Assembly: GCA_021234155.1 (NCBI GenBank)
Contig: JAJEKV010000165.1
Coordinates: 746,001-810,000 of the forward strand
DNA from: Isoetes taiwanensis
Taxonomy: Eukaryota > Streptophyta > Lycopodiopsida > Isoetales > Isoetaceae
Length of the DNA stretch: 64,000 nt
Direction: 5' to 3'
The notes below the pieces were generated by a model. The model did not search any database, was not told the origin of the DNA, and was given only the letters and a program-made list of their open reading frames with translations. The position numbers were made by a program, and so were the translations under genes. Below are positions 9,079 through 19,564 of this stretch, piece by piece (the first letter of the stretch is position 1; each line of letters starts with the position of its first letter).

Positions 9079-11810
9079 CTCATCACATCATTTTTCTAGG
9101 CGGCGCCTTCTTCATCGGTTTCATCATTTGCGGTTCCATCCTCTTCTTCTTTGGGAACCTAGGTTCAACCTCCGATGACCCTTTCCTTTAGTGAAACGTC
9201 CTCGAGACGCGTGTTTTCCTAGCCCGTTCTCTGTTTGTCAAGGTAAAGCGCAAAGGTGAGTCCGTTGGATCACGTAAGCCCGATCCGTCATCAAAGCGCA
9301 TTGCTCGAACACGGCCTTTACGTATCGGACTCCTCGGTATCCTCGCTGTCCGGCTGATCCGTGCGAGAATATGGCTTGGTCTATATCATCTTCCATCATC
9401 AGCGAAGTGGAGTACGTTGAATGTCTTCATCAACATGGCTTGCGGCATTTATTGCAAGCATCTCGTCCTCACCGTCTTGGAGAAGTTGTCCTCTTCCACT
9501 TGAATCTGCATCCATGAAAGGAAATCAGGCTTATCGATTGCGGATGTACCCATTTTTCGATTCAATAGCCGCTAGTTTGAGAAGTTGTATACAAGTTTGT
9601 ATGCGCCTTCTTATGTAGCAAGCGATTGCGGGTGACAACGTGTATGTACTTATAGGCACTCCAATTCCTCTCACTTGCACTATTGGAAGATACCAAAGAG
9701 AGGATAGTCATTGCAATTGCCTACAAGGTATCGATAACTTGCCCATGGGCTTGCCACCATGCATATGATTCCATATTTGGTTCCTTCTTATGACTCTCCG
9801 GTCGTCGTGAAGCTCTTCATCGCCCACCTTCCACTTTCGTTTACGGTATTGATTAACTTCGGCAATGAAAAGCTTGTAGTCCGAGCTGTTGGAATAGAAC
9901 ATTTTGCAACCTTCTTCAACGAGCCCATCACTTCTTTATCGTATGCTGGTCCATATCGTGGTTGTGTGGGTCTAAGGCATGCGCGGGCGCCATGAAGATC
10001 AACGTATGACTTCTTCCATCGTTCATTGAAGTCTCACGAGTAGTCTTTGCTTGGCGCTTAGCATTGTCAAATGGCGCATTGGGACCATCACGTTCTAGGA
10101 AGGATTGAATGGAGTTCCAACACCTCCGGACCTTTCCGATGCTTTGCCTTGAAGAATCAAGGGTTTTGATGGCATGACAAACAGGTTGCATGCACCTCAC
10201 AACATTTTTTACACCTTTCCAAAATGTCTCCCGCCCAAGCATTTCTCGAAGGGCAGCAGCTTGCTGTCGGTGTTTGGCGGCATTTTTCCCTTTCTGCCTT
10301 CTTTCCCAATCAAAAAACTCTGTATGATTAAAGGTTGAGATAATCCAATCACGACACTTCAGCACTCTTTCAAGACAGATATAATTGGAACCAAACCGAG
10401 TTTGCCCAGGATTCATGAGTGCTAGGCTCTTCTGACGCAATGACTTGTAAATGGCATAAATTGCCGGCTTCTTTGTGATGAATTTTACAAGCCGACGCGC
10501 TTTCTGAATGGGATCTTTGAACCACGTGTGCTGTGAGAACCAGTCCTTCAGCAATAGGTTCAGGCAATGGCATTGGCAACTAGTAGCATGCAACCCTGGA
10601 AATTCGGCCTCCAGTAATTGACCCGCTAGCTTGCAATTAGACGCGTTATCCATTACAACTTGAAATATTCTCTTCGGTCCAAAACTCTCTATCACGGCCT
10701 TTGTTTTCTGAAAAATCCAATCTCCGGTCACTTGGTCAGTTTTGGTTTCTACGGTTTTCAAAAATACTTCACCCCCTGGATACACGATCATGAAATTAAT
10801 AAGATGGTCCTTGTTTACATTGCTCCAACCATCAGTCACTAATGAAGCTGGCCGCGCTTCAGTCACACGACACAACTTCATCTCCACCCTCTCAACCATT
10901 TTTCCATGTATTTCATCAACCATCTTATTGTTGGCATGCTTGTATGAAGGCAGTCTAAAAGCCGGTCCTGCTTTGGCAACTTCTTGGAAGGCTTCTTTCA
11001 TTGCTTTATGCTCCAGAATATGTGGAGACAACCCAGCATATAAAAATGCCTCTACAACCTTCAGTTGTGTCTTCTTCAATTGCTCTGATGTTAAGCAATG
11101 ATCAACCCTCTGTTGCTTCGTCTGTCTTTCCACTATTTCAATTGTCTCTATCATTCTCTGTTCTCCCGTGCTTATACCTATTGACCCTAGTCCGCCCTCT
11201 GATCGGTATCTTTGTCCCAACAGGGGGTATAGTTATCTTAAATGCCTTACGCCCCCACGCTCTTGAGTATTAAGTAACTTCGTCTTTTTCTCATATTATT
11301 CTTAGTTTTGCGTATCCCATCCGGTCGAGACAATCTCTCGATGGCATCCTTTCGCAAGTCAGCAGAATCAGATGCAGTACAAGTTGCGACACCGACGTCT
11401 CGTTCACGTAAGATGTGAGCTCGAATTCTTGTTGCAGAACCATTTACCGATGTGTATCCACAAAACACACATTCCCACTCATTTGCGCCAAACTCTTTCA
11501 CAAACTCCCATTCTGGGCCTCTTTTCCGACCATAACTCCGGTCTGGCGACCATGTGCACGAGTTGCGGTCCCGTCAGCCCTGCCACGCGCACACCTGCGC
11601 CCCTCGCACCTCTAGAGGTAGATGCATGACCGCTGCCTGCACCTCCAGAGGTAGATGCATGACCAGTAGCCACCATTGCTCGGACCCGGCTGACAATGTC
11701 TCTTAATCTGACTCCTTGATTACACGAACTAAAGGAAGACGTATATATGCAAAGGAGCAAGCTCACAATGCATATGTTACGTCGACGTTCCGTCTTGAAA
11801 AGAATCAAGG
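9079..11810 (-). pseudogene. hAT-superfamily transposase (BED finger, DUF659), decayed
   Basis: Read on the minus strand. An N-terminal Ser/Gly-rich stretch is followed by a BED-type zinc finger (WECVFCGYTSVNGS...RAHIL...GVATC, about 11400-11500). A 430-codon frame at 9928-11220 carries the DUF659/hAT core: TDGWSNVNKDHLINF, VVMDNASNCK and CQCHCLNLLL. Another frame then gives the C-terminal hAT motif SASERNWSAYKYIH...RNRLLHKKA near 9600-9700, ending with a basic tail and a stop at about 9080. The enzyme family cuts and pastes DNA ending in terminal inverted repeats and makes 8-bp duplications, matching this element. Frame changes near 11230, 9930 and 9720 may be introns or decay; I judge mostly decay. 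Confidence 0.8.
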
Positions 11811-12060
11811 GGGGTTGGGCGGGACCCTATAGGATATTCTATGGAAGCAGATGCCAACCCAAGGCTGGAAACCACTGGGACGGAGTAAACTCACGTTCCA
11901 GTATCCAACGTCAGTTGTGACTCGAAAAACGACACCTCAAAGGCAAACCGTTTCCCAAGGAGTATTTTGACTCAACCCGGGCGGTCAGCGTTCGAGGTGA
12001 ATTCTAGGGCTAATCCGTTTTCTTATATATACTATTAACGATTGCCACAAAACAGGCCAA
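11811..12060 (-). promoter_or_regulatory. Putative transposase promoter region
   Basis: Upstream of the transposase, the minus strand reads AGTATATATAAGAAAAC (about 12018-12034), a reasonable TATA box between the subterminal repeats and the first coding frame. No transcription start can be seen directly. Confidence 0.3.
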
Positions 12061-12109
12061 ACAATTGGGCAAAATATTTTTTGCTTAGTAAATCCCGGGC
12101 AAAAGCGGC

Positions 12110-12380
12110 TAGAAAATTTTTTCGGCGTCTGCTTGAAAGCAACAAAACCGCGTCACCGAAAATATTTTCGCTGCGTCGCCGAAGATTATGTTTTCGTCGT
12201 CGCCGAAGTTCAAATTATTTGGCGATGCGAAAAACTCTTAACCGCGTCGGCCGAAAAATTCAGCGTCTGCGGTGGCGTCGTTTTCGGCGTGCGCTTGAAA
12301 AATTGGTTTGGCGTGCGGCGCCAAATCTGTAATCTTCAGCGTCTGTGAAAATATTTTCAGCGTCTGCAGCGGTTTGTTGC
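12110..12380. repeat. Right subterminal repeat region of large hAT element
   Basis: Dense GCGTCTG, GCGTCGCCGAA and TTTTCAGCGTCTG motifs in both orientations, interspersed with GAAAATTTT tracts. The composition and motifs mirror the left end. They produce spurious Arg-rich open frames on both strands, which I do not treat as genes. Confidence 0.65.
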
Positions 12381-12503
12381 TTTTCGGCGTGGCGAAAATT
12401 TTCTCGGCGCCGAATTGTTTTCCAGGTATTTTTTTGTTTTATCACGGCAAATTTGTGCCCGGTATCATTCAATTCATCGTGTATTTATATAAAGCGTCTG
12501 CAT

Positions 12504-12521
12504 GTATTGAACCTATCCCTG
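12504..12521. repeat. Right terminal inverted repeat of large hAT element
   Basis: GTATTGAACCTATCCCTG, the inverse of the left end with one mismatch. The next ~80 bases inward (ACACGATGAATTGAATGAT, GGGCACAAATTTG when reversed) match the left end of the 659-bp relative. Confidence 0.85.
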
Positions 12522-12529
12522 GTATGGCG
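12522..12529. repeat. 8-bp target-site duplication, right (GTATGGCG)
   Basis: Exact copy of the octamer at the left border. Beyond it the flanking sequence is GC-richer than the element end. Confidence 0.85.
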
Positions 12530-13450
12530 GAGCAGCAGGCCTCCGGAACGACACCTGCAGTGGCCGGATTTAGAAAGAGGAAACATCACCCGGAGCTCCG
12601 CCATCCCTGCAGCAGCCCAAGGAGAAACCACCAGTTCCGGCCAAACAGCTATCCGGAACTCCAATATGCCTGCCCAAGATTCTAGGGTTGGGAATCCCAG
12701 TTGCCACCGTCAGCAATATACGGTTTGACTTACGAATACCCCCATAAAACCTTCAGAAATTTCAAGTTATAAATATACCAATTCCAATTTCGGACACATT
12801 ATAGAGGATAGAACACTATGAAAATGTTGGTGAAAAGAATTTGAATTGTGGTGTTTAGGAGGCTTGAGGTATGAGATTTTCTTCGATTCTACATATCGAC
12901 GTGTCTACCACGTCATGAAATTAGTGACGTGTTTTCCCTTCTTTGATATGTTATCTTCTTTCATGTCATCTCACGTCTGAGATGCAATCGATTATTTTTG
13001 TCTTATGAACGGGGTAAGGCGGTGAATGGCTGGGCCGTATTTGAGCTCCATCAGCTGAAGATGACCGTTGGTTTTACTAGAATCATGGTAAACTATCAAC
13101 CTGCTTGTATAGCCTTCCTGACTCCGATGCTGGGAGTATAACGAGCCTTGACGAGCCCTAATTATAGGTGGTTATGCAAGCCAATCAGATTTTGATTGTA
13201 TTATACCTTAACGGTTTTAGCGACTGAAACTGCAGTTGAAGAACTATTTGAAATGAAGCATATTGTGTAATAGTGTCTCAGACATTTTTGTACTCAGGAA
13301 CTAGAATTATTGGAAGCTGCTTTGACCTAGGAAAAATGGGATAGAAGCAATTGAAATCATGGTTTCGTTTTTTGAAGTGTTATTCTTGATAGCTTAGTAC
13401 AGGGAGTTAGTTATTTCTCACCTAGACATAACAGGTTTTAATCGCTCACA
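12530..13450 (+). other. Flank of hAT insertion; no gene recognised after the ORF tail
   Basis: The first ~155 bases continue the interrupted frame (to a stop at about 12685). From there to 13450 I see no long frame, repeat or RNA gene. Confidence 0.35.
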
Positions 13451-13487
13451 CTATCTCCCCCGATTGGGGTTATTAAATAAATTAATG

Positions 13488-13580
13488 GAAACCCTTCCGG
13501 GGTTTTATGTGGAAACCCTTCCGGATTTCCATTGAACCCCGGAAGGGTTTCCATATTAGAACCCCGGAAGGGTTTCCACT
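13488..13580. repeat. Inverted GGAAACCCTTCCGG array, small
   Basis: Two forward copies of GGAAACCCTTCCGG are followed by two reverse copies (CCGGAAGGGTTTCC), so the segment folds into a stem. The same 14-mer dominates the larger palindrome at 16855-17033. Confidence 0.75.
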
Positions 13581-13675
13581 AAAAATAGAATTTTTTGGGG
13601 AAAGATATCCGCCATTCATTAATGATAGAATTAACGAGCGACTTTGGCGCCTCTTCCTGCGATGGCTCCGATTTA

Positions 13676-13915
13676 TGCAGCGACTCCATTCTTTCTATTC
13701 CCGACTCTGTTTTTTTTTGTGCAGCGACAATGTTCTTTCTAATCCCGATTCTGTTCTATTTTGTTGTGCAGCGACTCTGTTCTTTCTGTGCAGCGACTCC
13801 GGCAATGGCGTAACAAAGCTTTCTTCCTTTCGAAGCGTTTCTTTCTTTCTTTCTTAAGCTTTTCTTTCTTTCTGTCTAAAGCTTTTCTTTCTTTTCTTTT
13901 CTTTCTTTAAGGTTT
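13676..13915. repeat. GCAGCGACTC tandem repeat and CTTT microsatellite
   Basis: The unit GCAGCGACTCTGTTCTTTCT recurs about five times with changes to ~13800, followed by CTTT-rich microsatellite sequence. The 116-codon plus-strand frame over this region is an artefact of the repeats. Confidence 0.6.
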
Positions 13916-14142
13916 TCCTGTGTTGAGCAATGCAAATGATGTACAACCGTGATCCAACTCCTATTTTTCCATGAGGCTAAACAAATTTACATGGCTTTCT
14001 ATTTTAGCTAAAGCAAATCATGGACACGACATGGCCACGTAGCATGAGACCACATGCTCAAAAAGCGAGAGAAATTTGCCCGGCAACATTTTAATCTTGC
14101 GCCAAATACATCCGGAGACCGCTATGCGTTCTTGGAGCGCCC

Positions 14143-14451
14143 TTGTTCTTCTTGTTGAATGGCCAAGAACAAATTAACAAGGCCCGTAATGGTAGCTCGA
14201 TCAAAAGGGCTGGAATCGATCTACGTGCCCTTTGCAAGAAAGAGGGGAAATCTTTGCTCGAGCATTGTAGAGAAGTATCGGTGGCGAAAAGTCCCAACAC
14301 AAGGAAAGATGGAGGTATTAGCAAATATATTTCACATGCAACTAGCAGCAGGGTGGAGGATACACAACAAGCATCAAGCGCACAGAGCAAGAACACGAAA
14401 TATAGCAAGTGCGAGCAATTGAGGACGAAATGGATTTGGAGCTTCAAATGA
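14143..14451 (+). CDS. Hypothetical ORF, unrecognised
   Basis: It encodes 102 residues, Lys/Ser/Arg-rich, with no recognised domain. An overlapping frame from 14159 (MAKNKLTRPVMVARSKGLES) is equally plausible, so a frameshifted gene is possible. No neighbours support either frame. Confidence 0.2.
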   Translation: MFFLLNGQEQINKARNGSSIKRAGIDLRALCKKEGKSLLEHCREVSVAKSPNTRKDGGISKYISHATSSRVEDTQQASSAQSKNTKYSKCEQLRTKWIWSFK

Positions 14452-14460
14452 ATTAGGTTC

Positions 14461-14862
14461 TTTATGCATTGAAAATGTTAATCTAATTTTACAGAGGCAA
14501 ATGGAAAAGTCGTGCATAAAATAAGAGTAAAATAACCTTAAAAGCTGGGTTGGTCACATAGGGGAATAATCTATAATAGGGCAAGGCGACAAATAAACTT
14601 CTTTGTTGACATTGAGTAAATGCGAAGCATAGATTTAAATTCATGAATCTTGTATCCGATTTATGCATTGAAAATGTTATTCGAAGTTTACTGATGGCAT
14701 ATGGAAATGTTTGTGCATAAAATAAGAGTAAACTAACCTTAAAAAGCCGGGTTGGTCACATAGGGAATAATCCGTAATAGGGCAAGGCTGCAAATAAACT
14801 AGGCTGGCGAGCATGGAGTAAATGCGTAAACATGGATTTTAATTCAAGAATCTTGTATATCC
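14461..14862. repeat. Tandem duplication, ~200-bp unit
   Basis: Two consecutive units each begin TTTATGCATTGAAAATGTTA and contain TGCATAAAATAAGAGTAAA, GGTTGGTCACATAGGG and AATAGGGCAAGGC, ending with ATCTTGTATCCGAT-like sequence. The second has drifted modestly. Confidence 0.75.
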
Positions 14863-15154
14863 GATCAGTAGGGACATGTAAATCTAAATGGTAATGGTAA
14901 GGTTCATCTACATTTAGCATGCACATGGCTTGACATGAATGGATTGCCATAGATGGAGACAACACTATGCCATACCACCAACAAAGACACAAGATAGCTG
15001 ATGGGGCAATGCACTTGTCTTGTGCCCATGTGGACCGACATTGAGTTAACAGAGACTGATCAAGACAATAACCAACTACTATGTGCAATCACGCAAGGGG
15101 GTTATGATTAGCATTACAATAGAATAGCTGAATCATAGGCTCGTATGCTTTGAA

Positions 15155-15235
15155 ATTTAAGTGTTGTTTTAACTATGGCATAGCCGAGTATTATTTGCAT
15201 GTTGTTTTAACTATGGCATAGCTGAGTATTATTTC
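15155..15235. repeat. Short tandem duplication (~43 bp)
   Basis: TGTTGTTTTAACTATGGCAT followed by AGC(C/T)GAGTATTATTT occurs twice in a row. Confidence 0.7.
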
Positions 15236-16585
15236 CAAACGGCCCAAAAATGCATGTTGTTGCATGCATACTCCCGTATCCTAGAAGCGCAATAACTTGA
15301 TAGCTTAAATGGACGTCATTTTGCTACCCAAATAACATTTCGGGTTATAAGTAACCACATAGCATCACAAAATATGCACTGGCAGACTAAATCGCGACTA
15401 TCGAGTATTCCATTGGATTGCAACTCTTCATTGCTTAATAGTGTACATTCCTCTGAAAGAGCGAACTATTTAACAACCTTACCATCCTTGGAGTCGTGTC
15501 TATGCATGTAACATGTAAACAATCAAAGTAACTTGTGCATATATCTATATAAACGAATATGTACCGTTAGCATTAAAATAAATGGCAAGTTTCAGTTAGA
15601 CACCATGCTCCTCTAATTGTATGCTGAGGCTGGCTCTTGAAGTAGCGAGGCTGGCTTGCTGATAACTCTGAAGTAAATTGAGGCATTTATCTGGGGAATT
15701 TTATATGCACTTAACTTCCTCTGGCCAAGAGCTGAGGCACTGGCAGATACACTTGAAAAAATAGTAGAGAAGATGGATCCTTTATGGTTATCCCTGCAGT
15801 TGTCTATGTCTGAAAAGCATTAAGGCCAGTTCTTGTTTATTGAATATACAATTGTCTTTGAAGAGGCCCTCTCTCCCTTGCATTTTGGCAACTCCATTAC
15901 AATGTCTGTTTTTGCACTTGTTGCAATAGGTTTTGAAGGTCCATTAGGCAGAACACAATCCAACTTTTCATTTGACAGAGTCTTCCCTTGGCCAACACTT
16001 TTTGCTACATTGATATTAACTTGTGTTGCCTAAGAACTAAATGCTAAGACACAATAGAAAAACATGGACGGTATTCAAGTGCAAATAGAACCTGCTCTTT
16101 AATCATTATCAAAGATTCAAAAAATCAAAGGTTCTGTTGGAGCTTTTTTTTATTCAAAGTTTTCCTTATGATCAATCAAAGTTCAAATAGTCTTTGGGAT
16201 TGCCACCTTTTGGCCACATGGGGATCACAATATAGACAGAAAACCATTGTCTACTCCCGATTTGGAATCGAGCTACTTCCATAGCAATCAAATGGATGTG
16301 CTAATGTTATAGTAGAATGTGCTGCAGCCAGATCCCATAGTGGAGAACCCTTGGGACTCATATGTATCAAAACACTTGTCACATTTATCAAGTACTTGAG
16401 TTTGCTTACATTTATCAAATACTTAAGTTTGTTCTTTCATGTTACATTTATCATGGTCTCTCGCATGTACGACGGAAGAATATTTAACAAAGACAAAGGT
16501 TATGCAATAGAGATTATGTAGAGCATAGTGCCATGATGCAACATAATAGAGTGCAACTTCACACGTACGCACTATCGAGTTTCTA
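15236..16585. other. No gene recognised
   Basis: AT-rich sequence with only short frames, the longest 66 codons at 15833-16033. A short duplication TTACATTTATCAA(A/G)TACTT occurs near 16379-16430. I see nothing else. Confidence 0.4.
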
Positions 16586-16589
16586 ACTG

Positions 16590-16735
16590 CATGTGGAAAC
16601 CTAACCTATTTTCCTCCTCATGTGGAAACCTAACCTATTTTCCTCCTCCTGTGGAAACCCTTCCTATTTTCCTCCTCCTGTGGAAACCCTTCCCAATTTC
16701 CATCATGCAAGGAAATCGGGAAGGGTTTCCACTCA
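16590..16735. repeat. Degenerate GTGGAAACCCTTCC array
   Basis: Four units of about 34 bases, each GTGGAAACC(T/C)... followed by TATTTTCCTCCTC. The last pairs with one inverted copy (GGGAAGGGTTTCCAC), so the right end folds back on itself. The units grade toward the canonical 14-mer. Confidence 0.65.
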
Positions 16736-16854
16736 AAATTTGAATTTTGAGTGACGTGCGCTCGATGGACGTGCGCCTTAATGTCGGGCGTCCATGTGGA
16801 AAGGCGTGAGCCATAAAGGCTCACGTGTGTAAATATTTAAAAAATAATAATTTT

Positions 16855-17033
16855 GTGGAAACCCTTCCGGGTTTTAATGGAAACCCTTCCGGCTTTCCAA
16901 TATGGAAACCCTTCCGGCTTTCCATGGAAACCCTTCCGGGTTTTATTGAAAACCGGAAGGGTTTCCATTAAAACCCGGAAGGGTTTCCATGGAAAGCCGG
17001 AAGGGTTTCCATTAAAACCCGGAAGGGTTTCCG
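16855..17033. repeat. Large imperfect palindrome of GGAAACCCTTCCGG units
   Basis: Four forward and four reverse copies of the 14-mer form two ~88-base arms meeting near 16947 (TTTTATTGAAAA). Linkers alternate between GGTTTTAAT and GCTTTCCAT types. Both strands therefore show matching open frames encoding KPFRVLMETLP-like repeats, which are artefacts. Confidence 0.8.
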
Positions 17034-17537
17034 TGGGAGGCCAACCCAAATCGGGCGTACTTAGAACCATCGGGTTTTAATGGACAACCCTTAAGGCAGC
17101 AGAACTTTTGTAGCAGCCAGAAATTCCTATATCCAGGCAACATGCTTACAGCCTTTTACAGGACTCTACAAAATCACAAGACCTGGAACATAGTCAGTTT
17201 ATCTTGGTTCATAGTGGACTCATTTCATTTTTGTTATGGCTAACCGCCTCATTCCCTCTTTGGTGCATATGTATGCTTAAATGAATCAAATCAAGCATTT
17301 AATCAGATTGGAAAACCTTGTAAACATACACGGGTTGGAATTATTGCAGTTTATGCGAGGTTTAGGCAAGGCGACAAGGCGATTTCATTGTATTGAAGAA
17401 TGCTGAATTAGGGTTGCCAAGAAATACCTACATCTAGGTGGCTACCTTGCAAGAGTGCACTGCAAGAGCAAATCTCATCAATGGAAGGTCTGTACATGGA
17501 CAAATCATAAAGTGGCATACAATCTGATAGTCTCGTA

Positions 17538-18520
17538 GGGAGTACACTGATAGATATGTATGCCAAATGTGGTAGCTTGTCAGTGGCGTGTGGAGCCTTT
17601 GATACTTTACATAATCGAGATGTTGTCTCATGTGGCAGTAATGATGGCTGGATGTGTATCATGGCAAAAACGAACTTGCCTTAGAAGCTTTCTACAATAT
17701 AGAATCAGGGGATGAAGCCAAACAGTAGTGCATTTTTAAGTGCTTGAAAGCTTCTAGCAATACTGGGGGATTAAGCAGATGTGATATGTATAGTAAATGT
17801 GCAAGTTTGGAGGAAGCAGGCAATGTCTTTAGTACTTCATCAGATCGAAATTTGGTATCTTGGGATGCAATAATTGCTGGATATGTGCAACATGGTGAAG
17901 GTAAGTTGCCAATCACTTCTTTGATTCCATGAAGCAGGAGGAGTACAGCCCAATGAAGTAACATTGTCAAGCACATTAAGAGGTAGTATTATTGGGGTCC
18001 TACAACAAGGTAGACTCGTTCCTGAGGAGATCAATGACGATAGTTTCTTCATATATTGTCCTAGGAAATACCCTCATTGGCATGTATTCTAAATGTGAAC
18101 ATACGGAGGAAGCTCAGGAGGCCTTTTACCAATTGCCAAACTGGGATTTAGATTCATAAAATGCCATGATTTGTGGATATGCCCAGCTTGCAATGCCAGG
18201 TCGACTGTCCAGTATTTTGATCTGATACAATATTGTGATTTTAAACCAGATCAGATGACTTTTACTGCTCTCCTCAGTGCATGCAGTTGCACAGGCTTAA
18301 CAAATGAAGGCCTTGTATTTTAACTTGATGCGTGAATCTCATGGCATAACACGAAATGTATTTCACTATAATTGTATGGTTAATCAAGCTGGATCAATAA
18401 GTGTCATGCTGGATGTTTCAAAGAAGCAGAAAATATGTTGCAGGACCAATCAACTGTTTGTGGCTGGATATCGTTGCATGGTAACAAAGATTTCAATGGA
18501 AATTTTGTTTCGTTGAGATT
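17538..18520 (+). pseudogene. PPR (PLS-type) protein pseudogene
   Basis: Degenerate PPR repeats are readable in changing frames: LIDMYAKCGSLSVACGAFD, HNRDVVS, DMYSKCASLEEAGNVF, DRNLVSWDAIIAGYVQHG, LIGMYSKCEHTEEAQEAF, DFKPDQMTFTALLSACS. The VVSWNAMI, DMYSKC and T-F-x-x-L-L-S-A-C signatures are those of plant PLS-class PPR proteins, which bind organellar RNA. Stops, gaps and frameshifts separate the repeats. No C-terminal DYW domain is visible. Fragments near 18360 may be the motif before the E domain. Confidence 0.8.
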
Positions 18521-19079
18521 CTCCACCTAGATTCTTATTGTGTGGCAGGATGTATGCTCATATCAGATATTTACCGTAAAGCACCTTGCGCATCTGAACG
18601 ATGACATCATGTTAATATAATGTACAAAAAAACTATGATTGGCTGAATCTTTATCAGATTGAAACAGAGAAAGCATGTTAATGCATCTTAAAAAGCTTAG
18701 ATGCGTCATGGAAAGATCTTTAACTGAAAATGTATATTTCTGAAAGCATATCTCTGAATACTACAAACAAGTTAACTTAGATCATAACACAAATAACGGA
18801 AATTGAAATCTTATGTGTCTATTTGCCACATATTACAGGTACATATATTATTCGCTTCCTTATTGCCTTAATAATTTGCACTCTGAGGACAAAAGTGAAA
18901 CTCATGAACATTTCAAACAGGTGAGTCTTATGTATATATTTTGGTACATATGAATGCCAGTATGATTCATTGTCACATTTGGTCATGATGACAGTATTGG
19001 TGCAAATATAAGACACATTCAAAATGGGTAATGTGTAGCAAGTTGTTTCTTTTGGTGTTAAACAAGGATTCTCTGTTAT

Positions 19080-19217
19080 TCAAGTACAGAAAGCGAATGG
19101 TTGAAGTAAAGCCATACATTTCTGGCTTTAGGAAAGCGGATGACAACCGGTATTCCTCTTTGCGACAGGAACATGGATGATGGCAAATAGAAGTAGCTGT
19201 ACCTCGTGATTCTCCTT
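19080..19217 (+). pseudogene. Host reading frame interrupted by Copia (upstream part)
   Basis: One frame gives KYRKRMVEVKPYISGFRKAD, with one TGA, then WQIEVAVPRDSP up to the insertion point. Removing the Copia element and one copy of TCCTT lets it continue in frame into SPSIAQGQDNAETQAN at 23992 onward. I do not recognise the protein; the composition (Lys, Asp, Asn, Gln) is not repeat-like. Confidence 0.4.
19213..19217. repeat. Copia target-site duplication, left (TCCTT)
   Basis: TCCTT directly precedes the 5' LTR and recurs exactly after the 3' LTR (23987-23991). Five bases is the usual Copia duplication. Confidence 0.9.
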
Positions 19218-19550
19218 TGTTGGATTTTTCGAAGGTAGATCAGAATTTCCACGTCATCACAATGCCATCACAACACGAAGTCTTCTGTTGTAACAGTTTG
19301 TCTATTCCTAGAAGCAGTAACAGTTTGTCTATTCCTAGAAGTAGCCGTTCAAAGGACTCCTATAAAGGGAACAACCAAGCATGCCACGATCACTCTGAAG
19401 CGAGCTCCGTCCTGATTTCTTCTCTCTGTTGTCTTTCAATTCCGACTCTCTATTTTCTGTTATTCTCAGCTTGATTCAAGCTGACCCCATTGTACTGTTT
19501 CTCAGATATAAACATAGTTTTCTTCTACTCTTATCTTTCGTCTTTCAATA
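19218..19550 (+). repeat. Copia 5' LTR (333 bp)
   Basis: Begins TGTTGGATTT and ends TCTTTCAATA. It differs from the 3' LTR at about five positions, three of them adjacent (TCC versus AAG near 19358). It contains an internal tandem copy of AACAGTTTGTCTATTCCTAG and a TATAAAGG box at 19361, the probable promoter of the genomic transcript. Confidence 0.9.
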
Positions 19551-19564
19551 GGTTATGGGCCCAC
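19551..19564 (+). promoter_or_regulatory. Primer binding site complementary to initiator tRNA-Met anticodon arm
   Basis: GGTTATGGGCCCAC abuts the LTR. It is complementary to the anticodon stem-loop region of plant initiator tRNA-Met, not to the tRNA 3' end, for which plant Copia elements usually carry TGGTATCAGAGC. It is the type of site used by Drosophila copia and yeast Ty5, which prime from a tRNA-Met half. Confidence 0.75.

Larger units (their letters stand above)
1817..12521 (-). mobile_element. Large hAT transposon (~10.7 kb) with passenger genes
   Basis: The ends are inverted repeats: the left reads CAGGGATAGGTTCTATAC and the reverse of the right reads CAGGGATAGGTTCAATAC (17 of 18 match). 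They resemble the CAGGGATG ends of maize Ac. Perfect 8-bp duplications flank it. Inside, subterminal regions rich in GCGTCTG-type motifs lie at both ends. A BED/DUF659 hAT transposase is on the minus strand near the right end, kinase-like and RING coding remnants are on the plus strand in the left half, and a hairpin cluster lies between them. The structure is clear while the coding parts are decayed, so this copy is probably immobile unless helped in trans. Whether the passenger genes belong to the element or arrived by nested insertion is not settled. Confidence 0.85.

Noticed and set aside
12042-12472. Arg-rich overlapping open frames near the right hAT end
   Set aside because: They coincide with the GCGTCTG/GCCGAA subterminal motif array and differ on every frame, so they are repeat artefacts.
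16837-17080. Matching open frames on both strands with KPFRVLMETLP repeats
   Set aside because: They arise from the palindromic 14-bp repeat array and are not protein genes.
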